Part shown: positions 7,629-16,250 of the stretch, one piece after another
Layout: every line of letters begins with the position of its first letter
How positions within the stretch are numbered: the stretch's first letter is position 1
Origin: Sphingomonadaceae bacterium
GTDB taxonomy: Bacteria; Pseudomonadota; Alphaproteobacteria; Sphingomonadales; Sphingomonadaceae
Assembly: GCA_947476735.1 (NCBI GenBank)
Contig: CANJRZ010000003.1
Coordinates: 1 to 57,573, forward strand
Direction of reading: 5' to 3'
DNA length: 57,573 nt
Notes under the pieces: model-generated
What the model saw: the letters and a program-made list of their open reading frames with translations, nothing else
What the model was told of the DNA's origin: nothing
Databases searched by the model: none
Translations under genes and position numbers: made by a program

Positions 7629-8819
7629 ATGACCATCACCCCGCTCATGCCGGTTTATCCGCGGTGTGGCGTGCGTCCGGTCCGAGGCGAAGGCTGCTAC
7701 CTGATCGGCGAACGCGGCGAGCGCTATCTCGACTTTGCGGCGGGCATCGCGGTCAACATGCTGGGGCATGGCCATCCGGTGCTGGTCAAGGCGATCGCCG
7801 ACCAGGCGGCGACGCTGATGCACACCTCCAACCTCTATGGCAGCCCGCTAGGCGAAGAGTTCGCCCAGAAGCTGGTCGATGCGACCTTTGCCGACACGGT
7901 GTTCTTTACCAATTCCGGCGCCGAGGCGATCGAGTGCGCGATCAAGACTGCGCGCCGCTATTTCCACGTCACCGATCGGCCGCATCGCAGCAAGATCATC
8001 AGCTTCACCAACGCCTTTCACGGGCGGACGCTTGGCGGCATCTCGGCAACCAACCAGCCCAAGATGCGCGACGGTTTCGAGCCGCTCCTGCCGGGCTTCG
8101 AGGTGGTGCCGTTCAACGATCTCGAAGCTGCGCGCGCTGCGGTTGATGATAGGACGGCCGGCTTCCTGGTTGAAACGGTGCAGGGCGAAGGCGGCATGAC
8201 GGCGTCCACGCCTGAGTTCCTGCAGGGTCTCCGCCAGATCTGCGACGAACAGGGTCTGCTGCTGATCCTCGACGAGGTCCAGTGCGGCTATTGCCGGACC
8301 GGCAAATTCTTCGCGCATGAGCATTATGGCATCACCCCCGACATCATGGCGGTCGCCAAGGGGATTGGTGCCGGATTCCCGCTGGGTGCCTGCCTTGCTA
8401 CCGAGGAGGCGGCGAAGGGCATGGTGTTCGGCACCCATGGTTCGACCTATGGCGGCAATCCGCTGGCAATGGCGGTTGGCTCGGCCGTCTTTGATGTCGC
8501 GGTCAACGATACATTCCTCGCTCATGTCACCGCGATGGGCGATCGGTTGCGCCAGAGCATCGAGCAGTTGATCCCGAATCATGACAAGCTGTTCGACAGC
8601 GTCCGGGGCCTCGGCCTGATGGTCGGCATCAAGCTCAAGGATGCCGCCGACGCGCGCGAGTTCGTCGGGCACCTGCGTGACAATCACGGCCTGCTGACAG
8701 TGTCGGCGAGTGAGAATGTCGTTCGCCTTCTGCCGCCGCTCGTCATCGAGGAAAGCCACATCGCCGAGTGCATCGAAAAGCTCTCGGCGGGGGCGCGGAC
8801 GTTTGAGCCCGCCTCATGA
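7629..8819 (+). CDS. argD: acetylornithine/aminoadipate-family aminotransferase
   Basis: PLP aminotransferase that makes N-acetylornithine from the semialdehyde in arginine synthesis (some ArgD proteins also serve lysine synthesis). The 396-residue protein has the class-III pattern: [15 protein letters not shown] for phosphate binding, [15 protein letters not shown] with the cofactor Asp, and the PLP lysine in [14 protein letters not shown]. The start at 7629 follows AAAGAGGAG at about 8 bases; the track's longer ORF begins inside the leader hairpin. Its stop overlaps the argF ATG (ATGA). It heads argD-argF-hslO. Confidence 0.95.
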   Translation: MTITPLMPVYPRCGVRPVRGEGCYLIGERGERYLDFAAGIAVNMLGHGHPVLVKAIADQAATLMHTSNLYGSPLGEEFAQKLVDATFADTVFFTNSGAEAIECAIKTARRYFHVTDRPHRSKIISFTNAFHGRTLGGISATNQPKMRDGFEPLLPGFEVVPFNDLEAARAAVDDRTAGFLVETVQGEGGMTASTPEFLQGLRQICDEQGLLLILDEVQCGYCRTGKFFAHEHYGITPDIMAVAKGIGAGFPLGACLATEEAAKGMVFGTHGSTYGGNPLAMAVGSAVFDVAVNDTFLAHVTAMGDRLRQSIEQLIPNHDKLFDSVRGLGLMVGIKLKDAADAREFVGHLRDNHGLLTVSASENVVRLLPPLVIEESHIAECIEKLSAGARTFEPAS

Positions 8820-9739
8820 CCCGGCATTTCATTGATCTGACAGACGCAGGCAGCGCGAACCTCAGGCTCATGCTTGAAGCCGCCAGGACCCGCAAGGATG
8901 CCCGTAAGGGCTCGCCGAAGGGCACTGTCGATGCCGACGCGCCGCTCGCCGGCCATACTCTGGCGATGATCTTCGAGAAGAATTCGACCCGTACCCGCGT
9001 GTCGTTCGACATGGCGATGCGGCAGCTCGGCGGATCGACGATCGTGATGGATGCGGGCAGCATGCAGCTCGGCCGTGGCGAAACGATTGCGGATACCGCA
9101 CGGGTGCTCAGCCGTTATGTCGATGCGATCATGATCCGGACCGACGATCATCAGAAAATCGTCGACCTCGCCCGCTACGCTGACGTGCCGGTGATCAACG
9201 GGCTGACTGATCATTCGCATCCCTGCCAGATCATGGCGGACATGCTGACCATCATCGAGCACAAGGGCGGACTCGGCGGCGCCTGGGCCTGGCTGGGGGA
9301 TGGCAACAACGTCCTGCATTCGATCGTCGAGGCAGGCGCCTTGCTCGGCTTCCCGGTCCGTATCGGTTGCCCCGAAGGTTATGATCCGGACGAAGGCGTC
9401 ATCGCGGAAGCTCGATCGCGCGGGGGACAGATCGAGCTGTTGCGCGATCCTCGGGCAGTTGTCCGCGGAGCGGATGTCGTCGTCACGGACACCTGGATCT
9501 CAATGGGACAGGCGCATGCCGAGGAAAAGCTCGCGGCGATGATGCCCTTTCAGGTTACAAAGGAACTGATGGCGCAGGCCGCGCCGGGCGCTGTCTTCCT
9601 GCACTGCCTGCCCGCCCATCGTGGCGAGGAGGTCGCCGACGCGGTAATGGATGGACCGCAGTCGCTGATCTGGGACGAGGCGGAGAATCGCCTCCATGCC
9701 CAGAAAGCGGTCCTGCTATGGTGTTTCGGGAAGATCTGA
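8816..9739 (+). CDS. argF: ornithine carbamoyltransferase
   Basis: Transfers a carbamoyl group from carbamoyl phosphate to ornithine, giving citrulline. The 307-residue protein carries the carbamoyl-phosphate site [13 protein letters not shown], the HPCQ motif in [13 protein letters not shown], and the catalytic [11 protein letters not shown] loop near the C-terminus. Length is normal. The ATG overlaps the argD stop by four bases, so the two arginine enzymes are coupled. A paired-palindrome repeat sits just after the stop, before hslO. Confidence 0.96.
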   Translation: MTRHFIDLTDAGSANLRLMLEAARTRKDARKGSPKGTVDADAPLAGHTLAMIFEKNSTRTRVSFDMAMRQLGGSTIVMDAGSMQLGRGETIADTARVLSRYVDAIMIRTDDHQKIVDLARYADVPVINGLTDHSHPCQIMADMLTIIEHKGGLGGAWAWLGDGNNVLHSIVEAGALLGFPVRIGCPEGYDPDEGVIAEARSRGGQIELLRDPRAVVRGADVVVTDTWISMGQAHAEEKLAAMMPFQVTKELMAQAAPGAVFLHCLPAHRGEEVADAVMDGPQSLIWDEAENRLHAQKAVLLWCFGKI

Positions 9740-9747
9740 CCTCACGC

Positions 9748-9830
9748 GTCATCCCGGCGGAGGCCGGGATCTCAGGAGGTTAGGTGCGCGTGAGTCTCCC
9801 GAGATCCCGCTCTCCGCGGGGATGGCGGAG
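9748..9830. repeat. BIME-like paired inverted repeat, copy 2
   Basis: The left unit GTCATCCCGGCGGAGGCCGG followed by GATCTCAGG and the right unit GAGATCCCGCTCTCCGCGGG followed by GATGGC are inverted with respect to each other, as in the copy at 4185-4273. The right unit is more degenerate. It fills most of the 139-bp gap between argF and hslO and could act as an mRNA-stabilising or attenuating stem within the operon. Confidence 0.78.
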
Positions 9831-9878
9831 TTTGGCGGGCTTGAATTCCTTCGCGGATGTGCTGACTTTGGCAACGAC

Positions 9879-10784
9879 ATGACTTCCAATTCCCAAAACC
9901 TCGATGTGGCCCTGGGCTTCACCATTCCCCAGCGGAACGCGCGCGGCCGGTTCGTGCGGCTCGGGCTGACGCTCGACCTGATCCTGGGTGCGCACGGCTA
10001 TCCGTCGGTGATCGAGAAACTGCTCGCCGAAGCGATCGTCCTCGCTGCGCTGCTTGGCTCGACGCTCAAGGATGAGGCTGGGCAACTCACCCTGCAGGCA
10101 CAGGCCGAAGGCGGTGCGGTCGAGCTCATGGTTGCCGATTACAAGGCCGGCGAGTTGCGAGGCTATATTCGCCACAGCCCCGAGCGGCTTGCCGAAATGC
10201 CGGCGGACCCCTCGCTTTTTGCGCTGTTTGGGAAGGGTTATCTGGCGATCACCTTCGATCAGGCAGTGACCGGTGAGCGCTATCAGGGAATCGTGCCCCT
10301 CGAGGGCGGATCGCTTGCCGAGGCAGCGGAGAATTATTTCGGCCAGTCCGAGCAGCTGCCCAGTCTTGTCCGGCTTGCCAGCACGCGGTTGCCCGATGGT
10401 CGGCACGTAGCTGGCGGCATATTGATCCAGCATCTTCCCGAAGGCGAAGAGGGCCGCGATCGTATTCATACGCGGCTCGACCATCCCGAATGGGATCATG
10501 TGCGCGCATTGGGCGAGACTATCTCGGAGGAAGAACTGACCGACCGCGGCCTTGCCCCCGATCGGCTGCTCTGGCGGCTTTTCAACGAGGAGCAGGAAGT
10601 GCGTACGATGCCGCAAGTGTCACTGGCGCGCGGCTGCCGTTGCGATCCGGGCCATATCCGCGGTGTGATCGCGAGGTTCCATCCCGATGAACGCGCCGAG
10701 ATGGCCGACGAAAAGGGTGAGATACACGTCGATTGCGAGTTCTGCGCGAAGCGCTTTTCGCTCGATCTTTTGTCGATTGGATAA
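9879..10784 (+). CDS. hslO: redox-regulated chaperone Hsp33
   Basis: Cytoplasmic holdase chaperone activated by oxidation. The C-terminal zinc switch is present: GCRCDPGH supplies CxC and VDCEFCAKRF supplies CxxC about 30 residues later. The protein is 301 residues and ends normally just after the switch. The track ORF begins 61 codons earlier inside argF and the repeat; MTSNSQNLDVALGFTIPQ from 9879 is the family-like start, although its ribosome binding site is weak. It follows argF after a repeat element and is probably in the same transcript. Confidence 0.93.
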   Translation: MTSNSQNLDVALGFTIPQRNARGRFVRLGLTLDLILGAHGYPSVIEKLLAEAIVLAALLGSTLKDEAGQLTLQAQAEGGAVELMVADYKAGELRGYIRHSPERLAEMPADPSLFALFGKGYLAITFDQAVTGERYQGIVPLEGGSLAEAAENYFGQSEQLPSLVRLASTRLPDGRHVAGGILIQHLPEGEEGRDRIHTRLDHPEWDHVRALGETISEEELTDRGLAPDRLLWRLFNEEQEVRTMPQVSLARGCRCDPGHIRGVIARFHPDERAEMADEKGEIHVDCEFCAKRFSLDLLSIG

Positions 10785-10790
10785 ATCGCA

Positions 10791-10812
10791 ACGATTGTCG
10801 GCTAACAATCGT
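10791..10812. promoter_or_regulatory. perfect inverted repeat, possible operator
   Basis: ACGATTGT (10791-10798) and ACAATCGT (10805-10812) form a perfect 8-bp inverted repeat around CGGCTA, starting seven bases after the hslO stop. There is no T-run on either side, so it is a poor intrinsic terminator. A protein-binding operator for the downstream DUF3617-like gene or a 3'-end stem of the hslO message are both possible. Confidence 0.5.
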
Positions 10813-10846
10813 AACTGCATCGAAGAGCGACATTCTTCCAAGATTT

Positions 10847-10870
10847 ATCGGTCTTCGGATGTCGACCGAT
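10847..10870. promoter_or_regulatory. second inverted repeat before DUF3617-like gene
   Basis: ATCGGTC (10847-10853) and GACCGAT (10864-10870) form a perfect 7-bp stem over a 10-base loop. It lies about 70 bases before the ATG at 10942, between the first inverted repeat and the gene. It would form a hairpin in the RNA leader if transcription starts upstream. Confidence 0.4.
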
Positions 10871-10941
10871 GGGCTAACCTGACTAATCTGAGTCGGCCGG
10901 TTGGGGAATCGGCTGTGCTCGCACGGGGGCATGAGGCAAAC

Positions 10942-11406
10942 ATGGCGTTGGCAGTGCGTTCGGCAGCAGCATTCATGGTAGTGGCCGCTTCCGTGGTTTG
11001 GGTAGCTTCAACCCTGGCCCAGGCTCCGCTCGCTCCGGCGACGGCGGCCGCTGTACCCGCTATGTCGCTCACCGCGCTCAAGGAGCTCGAGCCGGGATTG
11101 TGGCAGCTGGAGATCAAAGGCCATGCGCCCCGTCTCAGCTGCATCGCCGAGACGACCGCGCTTGTGCAGATCGAACATGATCAGCCGAATTGCTCACGCT
11201 TCGTGATTGCCAATGAGGCGAAGAGTGCGACGGTTCACTATAGCTGCCAGCGGGCCGGCTGGGGGCGGACCACGGTCCGCGTGGAAACCCCGAGCTCGGC
11301 GGCAATCCGCACCCAGGGAATCTCGCACAACCAGCCGTTTGATTATTCGGTCCAGGCTCGCCGGGTCGGTGCCTGCGGCGCGCAGCCTGTGGCGAAGCCG
11401 CGCTGA
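10942..11406 (+). CDS. DUF3617-like secreted protein
   Basis: Predicted exported protein of 154 residues. It begins with a hydrophobic signal (AAAFMVVAASVVWVASTLAQA) and its mature part has the DUF3617 style: ELEPGLWQLEIKG near the start, then spaced Cys residues in SCIAE, PNCSRF, YSCQRAG and VGACG that could pair in the periplasm. Function is unknown. The start at 10942 follows GAGG with a five-base gap; the track's longer ORF begins inside hslO and lacks support. It is preceded by two inverted repeats and followed by the small RNA gene. Confidence 0.75.
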   Translation: MALAVRSAAAFMVVAASVVWVASTLAQAPLAPATAAAVPAMSLTALKELEPGLWQLEIKGHAPRLSCIAETTALVQIEHDQPNCSRFVIANEAKSATVHYSCQRAGWGRTTVRVETPSSAAIRTQGISHNQPFDYSVQARRVGACGAQPVAKPR

Positions 11407-11449
11407 TTTGAGAAAGAACCGGTTGGTTAATCCTTTGTTTAGGTCTGCC

Positions 11450-11547
11450 GGGTTAAAACCGAATCGTGGCTTCCCCTTTGGGCACACTTTCCTCCCTTAG
11501 CAGGCTTTCGAGCCTCACTGGGCCGCTCTCGAGCGGCCCATTTTTTT
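11450..11547 (+). ncRNA. suhB/mmgR-like trans-acting small RNA (alpha-r8 type)
   Basis: Intergenic RNA with the expected layout of this alphaproteobacterial family: a first C/U-rich loop in GTGGCTTCCCC, a second in GGCACACTTTCCTCCCTTAG that could pair with Shine-Dalgarno sequences, a small UUCG-capped hairpin AGGCTTTCGAGCCT (11502-11515), then a strong terminator. The 5' end is approximate; the promoter is probably within 11407-11450. Function by analogy: post-transcriptional repression through Hfq and the anti-SD loops. The family match is from recalled sequence pattern, not from a search. Confidence 0.62.
11520..11547 (+). terminator. intrinsic terminator of the small RNA
   Basis: GGGCCGCT (11520-11527) pairs perfectly with AGCGGCCC (11532-11539) over a CTCG loop, followed by A and seven T residues. 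It reads on the plus strand, the direction of the small RNA, and lies 40 bp from the end of the convergent Anbu gene. Confidence 0.9.
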
Positions 11548-11587
11548 GCGCACGATGGCGGTCGCATCCGGGAGCGGGTGCGCCGCC

Positions 11588-12382
11588 TTACTTTGTCGGC
11601 TTCAGCTCGACGACATCGCTGTCATGCGTGCCTTTCACACTCTCCAGGAACGGCGGGTCGGGGATCTGAGTGCGGCCTTCGTTGAGGATGACCGACCAGC
11701 GATCCGAGAGCGCACGCATATAGGGATCCTGTGGCATGATGCGGTGCTTGATCGCCGGCAGTTTCGGATCGTTGCGGAAGATCATCACGTCGAAGGGCAG
11801 GCCGACCGACTTGTCTGAGCGGATCGTCGAATCGAACGAGAGCAGGGCGACCTTCACCGCTTCGTCGATCGTGCTGTCATAGGTCAGCGCGCGATCGAGG
11901 ATTGGCTTGCCATAATGGCAGGCACCGATCTGGAAATAGGGGCTGTCCGACTGGCATTCGATGAAATTGCCAGCATCGTAGATGAGAAACAGTTTGAGCG
12001 GTCCGCCGGCGATCCGTCCGCCGAGCAGCAGCGAGATGCCCGACGAAACACCTGCGTTGTACAGCGCGGGCTTGAGCTGGGCACCGGCGGCCATCACAGC
12101 CTCGCCAACGAGCTGGGCCGCCTGGAACATGCTTGGCATGTTTTCGATCTTGCGGGGGCCGTCCTCGGGGTCGCGTGCCGGCAGGCCTTCGTTGAGCATG
12201 CCGAGGATGAGCTGGGTCACCGACAGGTTGCCGGCGCTCGCCGCCACCACATAGCTGTCCTTATTGTCGGCCAGCACATGGAGCTTGCGATAGATTGAGA
12301 TATTGTCGATGCCGGCGTTGGTGCGCGTGTCAGCGATCATAACAAGCCCCTGTCGGAGCATAATTCCCACGCAATAGGTCAT
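11588..12382 (-). CDS. proteasome-type peptidase (Anbu family)
   Basis: Member of the Anbu (ancestral beta subunit) group related to HslV and the proteasome beta subunit, an N-terminal nucleophile hydrolase. The opening MTYCVGIMLRQGLVMIADTR places Thr at position 2 as candidate nucleophile, with the following Asp (ADTRTNAGIDN) in the conserved position. Length (264) and the GISLLLGGRI and FSLIYDAGN-like core fit the family. The start has an excellent GAGGAGGGG site. Anbu genes usually sit with alpha-E, ATP-grasp and transglutaminase partners; none is adjacent here. It ends convergent to the small RNA gene and is divergent from the M20 peptidase. Confidence 0.88.
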   Translation of the reverse strand: MTYCVGIMLRQGLVMIADTRTNAGIDNISIYRKLHVLADNKDSYVVAASAGNLSVTQLILGMLNEGLPARDPEDGPRKIENMPSMFQAAQLVGEAVMAAGAQLKPALYNAGVSSGISLLLGGRIAGGPLKLFLIYDAGNFIECQSDSPYFQIGACHYGKPILDRALTYDSTIDEAVKVALLSFDSTIRSDKSVGLPFDVMIFRNDPKLPAIKHRIMPQDPYMRALSDRWSVILNEGRTQIPDPPFLESVKGTHDSDVVELKPTK

Positions 12383-12523
12383 GACTTCCCCTCCTCGATC
12401 GGCTTCCCCTGCCGACCGGATCGATCATATACGATGATTGCCGAATGTAAGCTTCTTTTTTAGCGCGCTTCGTCATCTATACTGCGACCAAACAGGGGCC
12501 GGGCGGAGCTGGAGATTGGCAAA

Positions 12524-14041
12524 ATGATGGGTTGTTTGCGTGGCTTGTTCGTCTTGCTGCTGTGCGCCGCTACCGCATCCGCTGCGCCGCCGAAGATGAG
12601 CGTTGCGCAATGGCGCGACGCCAACCAGGCTGTCGTCATCAGCCGGCTCGATCGGTTTGTCCGGCTGCCCAGCATCGCCGCGGATCCTGAAGGCCTGAAT
12701 GGCATGGCCGAAATGCTGGTCGAGGAGTTGCGAATGCGCGGCTTCGAACCGCGCCTGCTGTCAGCGGACGGTAGCCCCAAGGTGGTTTTCGCCAGTCTCG
12801 ATACGCCCGGCGCGAAGCGGACCGTCGTGTTCTACGCCCATTATGACGGACAGCCGGTCACGTCCGGAGCGTGGGCATCAGACCCTTTCGTCCCGGTCAT
12901 GCGCGATATGAAGTCACCTTCGCCTGTTGCTGTCGACTGGCGTGCCGCGGGAGGGCGGCTGGATCCCGAATGGCGTCTTTTTGGGCGCGCGGCGGCCGAC
13001 GACAAGGCTTCGATCGTCGCCTTTCTGTCGGCCTATGACGCGCTTGTGGCGACGGGCCGGAAACCGAGCGTCAACCTGCGGGTCTTCTGGGAAGGCGAGG
13101 AAGAGGCCGGTTCGCCACACCTGGCCGCGATCCTCGCCGCCAATGCAGAGCTGTTGAAAGCCGATCTGTGGCTGATTGGCGACGGCCCGGTCCACCAGTC
13201 GCGTACACCCAGCCTCTATTTCGGCGCGCGCGGTGTCCTCGGGCTGAAGGCGACCATCTTTGGGCCGCTCACGCCGCTCCATGACGGGCATTATGGCAAT
13301 TGGGTGCCGAACCCGGCGACCATGGCCGCGCAGCTGATCGCGGATATGCGAGACGCGGAGGGCACGATCCTGATTCCGGGCCTTGCCGATGCGGCCCGTT
13401 TGCCCGGCCCCGCCGATCAGGCCGCGATAGCGGCGCTTCCCAAGATCGAGGACACACTGATCGCATCTTTCGGCATCGGCCGTACCGAAGGGCAGGAAGG
13501 GCTTGCCACGAGCATCATGCGGCCCGCACTCAATATTCGCGGAATTGCGGCCGGTGGGGTTGGAGCCGATGCCAACAGTGCAATTCCGGCCGAGGCCAGC
13601 TTCTCGATCGATTTCCGCCTTGTTCCCGACCAGACAGTGGAAGGCGTCAAGGCTAGCTTTGAGGCCTTCCTGTCCGAGAAGGGGTGGAGCGTGGTGCGTG
13701 AGGCGCCCGATCTCGCCCGGCGGCTCGAACATCCCAGGGTGATTCGTCTCGAATGGGAGCCCGGCTATCCCGGGTTCCGAACCGACATCAGCCTGCCGGT
13801 GTCGCAAGCGGTGATCGGCGCGGCCGGCAAGGCGGCGGGACGACCGATCGCGGTGCTGCCGATGATGGGCGGCAGTGTCCCATTGTACATATTCGACGGC
13901 GTCCTCAAGACTCCGCTGATCGGATTGCCGATCGCGAATCACGACAATAGTCAGCACGCGCCCAACGAAAATCTTCGCCTCCAGAATCTGTGGGACGGGA
14001 TCGATCTCTATGCCGGCATGATGGGCGGGCTCGATTGGTAG
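12524..14041 (+). CDS. secreted M20 family metallopeptidase
   Basis: Predicted exported dinuclear-zinc peptidase or amidohydrolase. A signal peptide (GLFVLLLCAATASAAPP) starts the 505-residue protein. Metal ligands are visible in order: FYAHYDGQP, GRAAADDKAS, EGEEEAGSPH with the catalytic and metal-bridging Glu residues, and the C-terminal NHDNSQHAPNENLR. A dimerisation-type insert with GVGADANSAIPAEASFSIDF lies between. It resembles the dipeptidase/succinyl-diaminopimelate-desuccinylase-like group; the substrate is not decided. A TATACT at 12478-12483 may be its -10 element. It is divergent from Anbu. Confidence 0.88.
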   Translation: MMGCLRGLFVLLLCAATASAAPPKMSVAQWRDANQAVVISRLDRFVRLPSIAADPEGLNGMAEMLVEELRMRGFEPRLLSADGSPKVVFASLDTPGAKRTVVFYAHYDGQPVTSGAWASDPFVPVMRDMKSPSPVAVDWRAAGGRLDPEWRLFGRAAADDKASIVAFLSAYDALVATGRKPSVNLRVFWEGEEEAGSPHLAAILAANAELLKADLWLIGDGPVHQSRTPSLYFGARGVLGLKATIFGPLTPLHDGHYGNWVPNPATMAAQLIADMRDAEGTILIPGLADAARLPGPADQAAIAALPKIEDTLIASFGIGRTEGQEGLATSIMRPALNIRGIAAGGVGADANSAIPAEASFSIDFRLVPDQTVEGVKASFEAFLSEKGWSVVREAPDLARRLEHPRVIRLEWEPGYPGFRTDISLPVSQAVIGAAGKAAGRPIAVLPMMGGSVPLYIFDGVLKTPLIGLPIANHDNSQHAPNENLRLQNLWDGIDLYAGMMGGLDW

Positions 14042-14074
14042 ACCCGGCGATCGATTTCGCCTAAGCGCACCGCC

Positions 14075-14767
14075 ATGTCGGACATCGTGAACAACGCAGG
14101 CCGCCGCGCGATCGTGTTGCTGTCGGGCGGACTCGATTCGATGGTATCGGGCGCCATTGCGTGCGAACAGGGTTTCGCGCTTGCGGCGCTGACGATCGAC
14201 TATAACCAGCGGCACCGCGTCGAACTGGAGGCCGCAAAGCGAATCGCGGCGGCGCTCGGAGTCGATCGACACGTCACCCTGCCACTCGACCTGCGCGCCT
14301 TTGGCGGCTCGGCGCTGACCGACGACATTGCCGTGCCCAAGCAGGGCGTCGAGCCCGGCATCCCGGTCACCTATGTGCCGGCGCGCAACACGATTTTCCT
14401 GTCGCTGGCATTGGGCTTTGCCGAAGCGACCGGTGCGCGCGATATCTTCCTTGGCGTCAACGCACTCGACTATTCGGGCTATCCTGACTGTCGGCCCGAG
14501 TTCATCCAGGCCTTCCAGCATCTCGCCGATCTTGCGACCCGGATGGGGGTCGAAGGGCAGGGATTCACCATCCACGCACCACTCCAGCACATGACAAAGG
14601 CTGATATCGCCCGTGAAGCAGCCCGGCTCGGGCTGGACGCAGGCATGAGCTGGTCCTGTTACGATCCCACTCCGGACGGGAAGCATTGCGGCCTGTGCGA
14701 CAGTTGCCGGCTCCGCGCGAAGGGATTTGCGGAGGCGGGGCTGACCGATCCGACGGTCTACGCCTGA
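14075..14767 (+). CDS. queC: 7-cyano-7-deazaguanine synthase
   Basis: Converts 7-carboxy-7-deazaguanine to preQ0 with ATP and ammonia, in the pathway to queuosine in tRNA. The PP-loop motif [12 protein letters not shown] is near the N-terminus, and a zinc site of four Cys is seen in SWSCYDP and [11 protein letters not shown]. The 230-residue length is normal. Its TGA shares one base with the ATG of queE, so the two are coupled. queD and queF are not in the window. Confidence 0.95.
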   Translation: MSDIVNNAGRRAIVLLSGGLDSMVSGAIACEQGFALAALTIDYNQRHRVELEAAKRIAAALGVDRHVTLPLDLRAFGGSALTDDIAVPKQGVEPGIPVTYVPARNTIFLSLALGFAEATGARDIFLGVNALDYSGYPDCRPEFIQAFQHLADLATRMGVEGQGFTIHAPLQHMTKADIAREAARLGLDAGMSWSCYDPTPDGKHCGLCDSCRLRAKGFAEAGLTDPTVYA

Positions 14768-15399
14768 TGGGCAGTTATGCGATCAAGGAAATGTTCCTGA
14801 CCCTGCAAGGTGAGGGGATGCAGGTAGGTCGCCGCGCTGTTTTCCTGCGCTTTGCCGGCTGCAATCTGTGGAGCGGCCGCGAGGAAGATCGCGCGAAGGC
14901 CCAGTGCAATTTCTGCGACACCGATTTCGTCGGTATCGATGGCGACAATGGTGGTCGCTACTCCGGGGCCGAGGCGCTTGCCGAAAGGGCTGCTTTGCTT
15001 TGGGGCGATTTCGACAAGCCTTTCATCGTCATGACGGGCGGAGAACCGCTTCTCCAGGTTGACGAGGCTCTGATTTCAGCACTCAAGGCGCGCGGGTTCG
15101 AGACCGCGGTGGAGACCAACGGTACCCAGCCGGCACCGGCTGGCCTCGACTGGATATGTGTCAGCCCCAAGGCGGGCACTGAGGTAGTGCTGCGCAAGGG
15201 CAATGAGCTCAAACTGGTCTGGCCGCAGAGCGGCCTTGATCCGCAGGAGCTGCTCGAGTGGGATTTCGAGCATTATCTGATCCAGCCGATGGACGGAGCC
15301 GCCCTTGCCGTTGCGCGCGAGGCCGCAATCACCTTCATCCTCGAGAATCCGACCTGGCGCCTGTCGACCCAGACCCATAAGGTCGTTGGTATTCGCTAG
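14767..15399 (+). CDS. queE: 7-carboxy-7-deazaguanine synthase (radical SAM)
   Basis: Radical SAM enzyme that ring-contracts 6-carboxytetrahydropterin to 7-carboxy-7-deazaguanine, the step before QueC. The cluster-binding cysteines are in CNLWSG..AQCNFCDTDF, giving a CX14CX2C spacing in place of the usual CX3CX2C; this longer form is known in one QueE subtype. MTGGEPLLQ is the SAM-binding GGEP motif. The product is 210 residues from the ATG at 14767, which overlaps the queC stop; the track's earlier start lies within queC. Confidence 0.94.
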   Translation: MGSYAIKEMFLTLQGEGMQVGRRAVFLRFAGCNLWSGREEDRAKAQCNFCDTDFVGIDGDNGGRYSGAEALAERAALLWGDFDKPFIVMTGGEPLLQVDEALISALKARGFETAVETNGTQPAPAGLDWICVSPKAGTEVVLRKGNELKLVWPQSGLDPQELLEWDFEHYLIQPMDGAALAVAREAAITFILENPTWRLSTQTHKVVGIR

Positions 15400-15468
15400 A
15401 ACAGAACTCGAGTGGGTTGAATCGGCAACTAACCTGGATTCATCCTTGTTTTCCGCATTTTCCGAAAC

Positions 15469-15488
15469 GTCAGGTGAGCCGACCTGAC
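15469..15488. repeat. inverted repeat between convergent genes
   Basis: GTCAGGT (15469-15475) and ACCTGAC (15482-15488) form a perfect 7-bp stem with loop GAGCCG. It sits between the ends of queE (plus) and the next hypothetical gene (minus), where a shared stop for transcription would be expected, but there is no T-run after the stem in either direction. Confidence 0.45.
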
Positions 15489-15503
15489 TGAAAAATGCTC
15501 TGA

Positions 15504-16199
15504 CTATTGCGCGCCGCTGACCTGGGCCGCGCTCGCAAGCTGTGGGCTATGGAGGGCACAACTCGCCTTCAGCTGATCCTTCTTGGTCCAGCATTGCTTG
15601 TCCATCGAAGGCAAGGCCGGTGCGGCGATCAAAATCGCGCGCTTGCTGTTGATCATATCCCCGGCGGGCACCAGGCTGTTGCGGAACTCTCTCATCCGCT
15701 CGAGCGCCAATTGGGTGAGCTTGCCGCGGCCGAGCTTGCGCGCGTCGCGGCCGATCTGGCTGGCCGTCTCGCAGAAGCCGAGTTGGGCGTGCATTGTCGA
15801 GAAGCCGTTGTACGTCCTGGTGGTGTAGGCGTCGAAATCTTTCTGCCAGCTCTTGGCATTCACCCGCTTGAAGTAGGCGCCGAGCGTGTTCTGTGCGGTC
15901 AGAAGCTCCCCGCCGTTCTTGCGGAGCAGGTCGTTATAATTGGGCACCGTCATCAGGATCGGCGAAAATTGGCATTGCAGCGCTGCCACATTGAGCCCGG
16001 CGCGCAAGTTCCACAGCATGTGGGCCCGGAGTTCAGCCGCCGTCGCCCTGGGCATCGGCAGACCGAGGCCCGGCTCGTCACCCTGGACCGGGGGGCCTGC
16101 AAAATTGGGCTGGCTCCAGAACAAATAGGCGGATGCAGGGGCAGTCAGACTGAGCGCCATTGCGCTCGCTGCCATCAACGCCAACCATCGAAACGCCAT
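15504..16199 (-). CDS. hypothetical secreted protein
   Basis: I do not recognise the family. The 231-residue product has a clear signal peptide (ALMAASAMALSLTAPASA, followed by YLFWSQPNF). The mature part is mostly helical and holds four spaced Cys (LQCQF, GFCET, KQCWT, ASCAL) that may pair in the periplasm. A good GGGAGA site precedes the ATG. It appears to be a single-gene transcript, convergent with queE. Confidence 0.72.
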   Translation of the reverse strand: MAFRWLALMAASAMALSLTAPASAYLFWSQPNFAGPPVQGDEPGLGLPMPRATAAELRAHMLWNLRAGLNVAALQCQFSPILMTVPNYNDLLRKNGGELLTAQNTLGAYFKRVNAKSWQKDFDAYTTRTYNGFSTMHAQLGFCETASQIGRDARKLGRGKLTQLALERMREFRNSLVPAGDMINSKRAILIAAPALPSMDKQCWTKKDQLKASCALHSPQLASAAQVSGAQ

Positions 16200-16250
16200 A
16201 GTAATTTCTCCCGAACTGAAGCGCCCCCGCCCGTTGTTCGATCACAAGCC

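Noticed and set aside
12914-14686. 590-codon minus-strand ORF opposite the M20 peptidase and queC
   Set aside because: Antisense shadow; the real proteins have catalytic motifs in the plus frame.
15406-15417. AACTCGAGTGGG also found near 25588
   Set aside because: A 12-base match between an intergenic site and a coding end, with no longer similarity; expected by chance in 57 kb.
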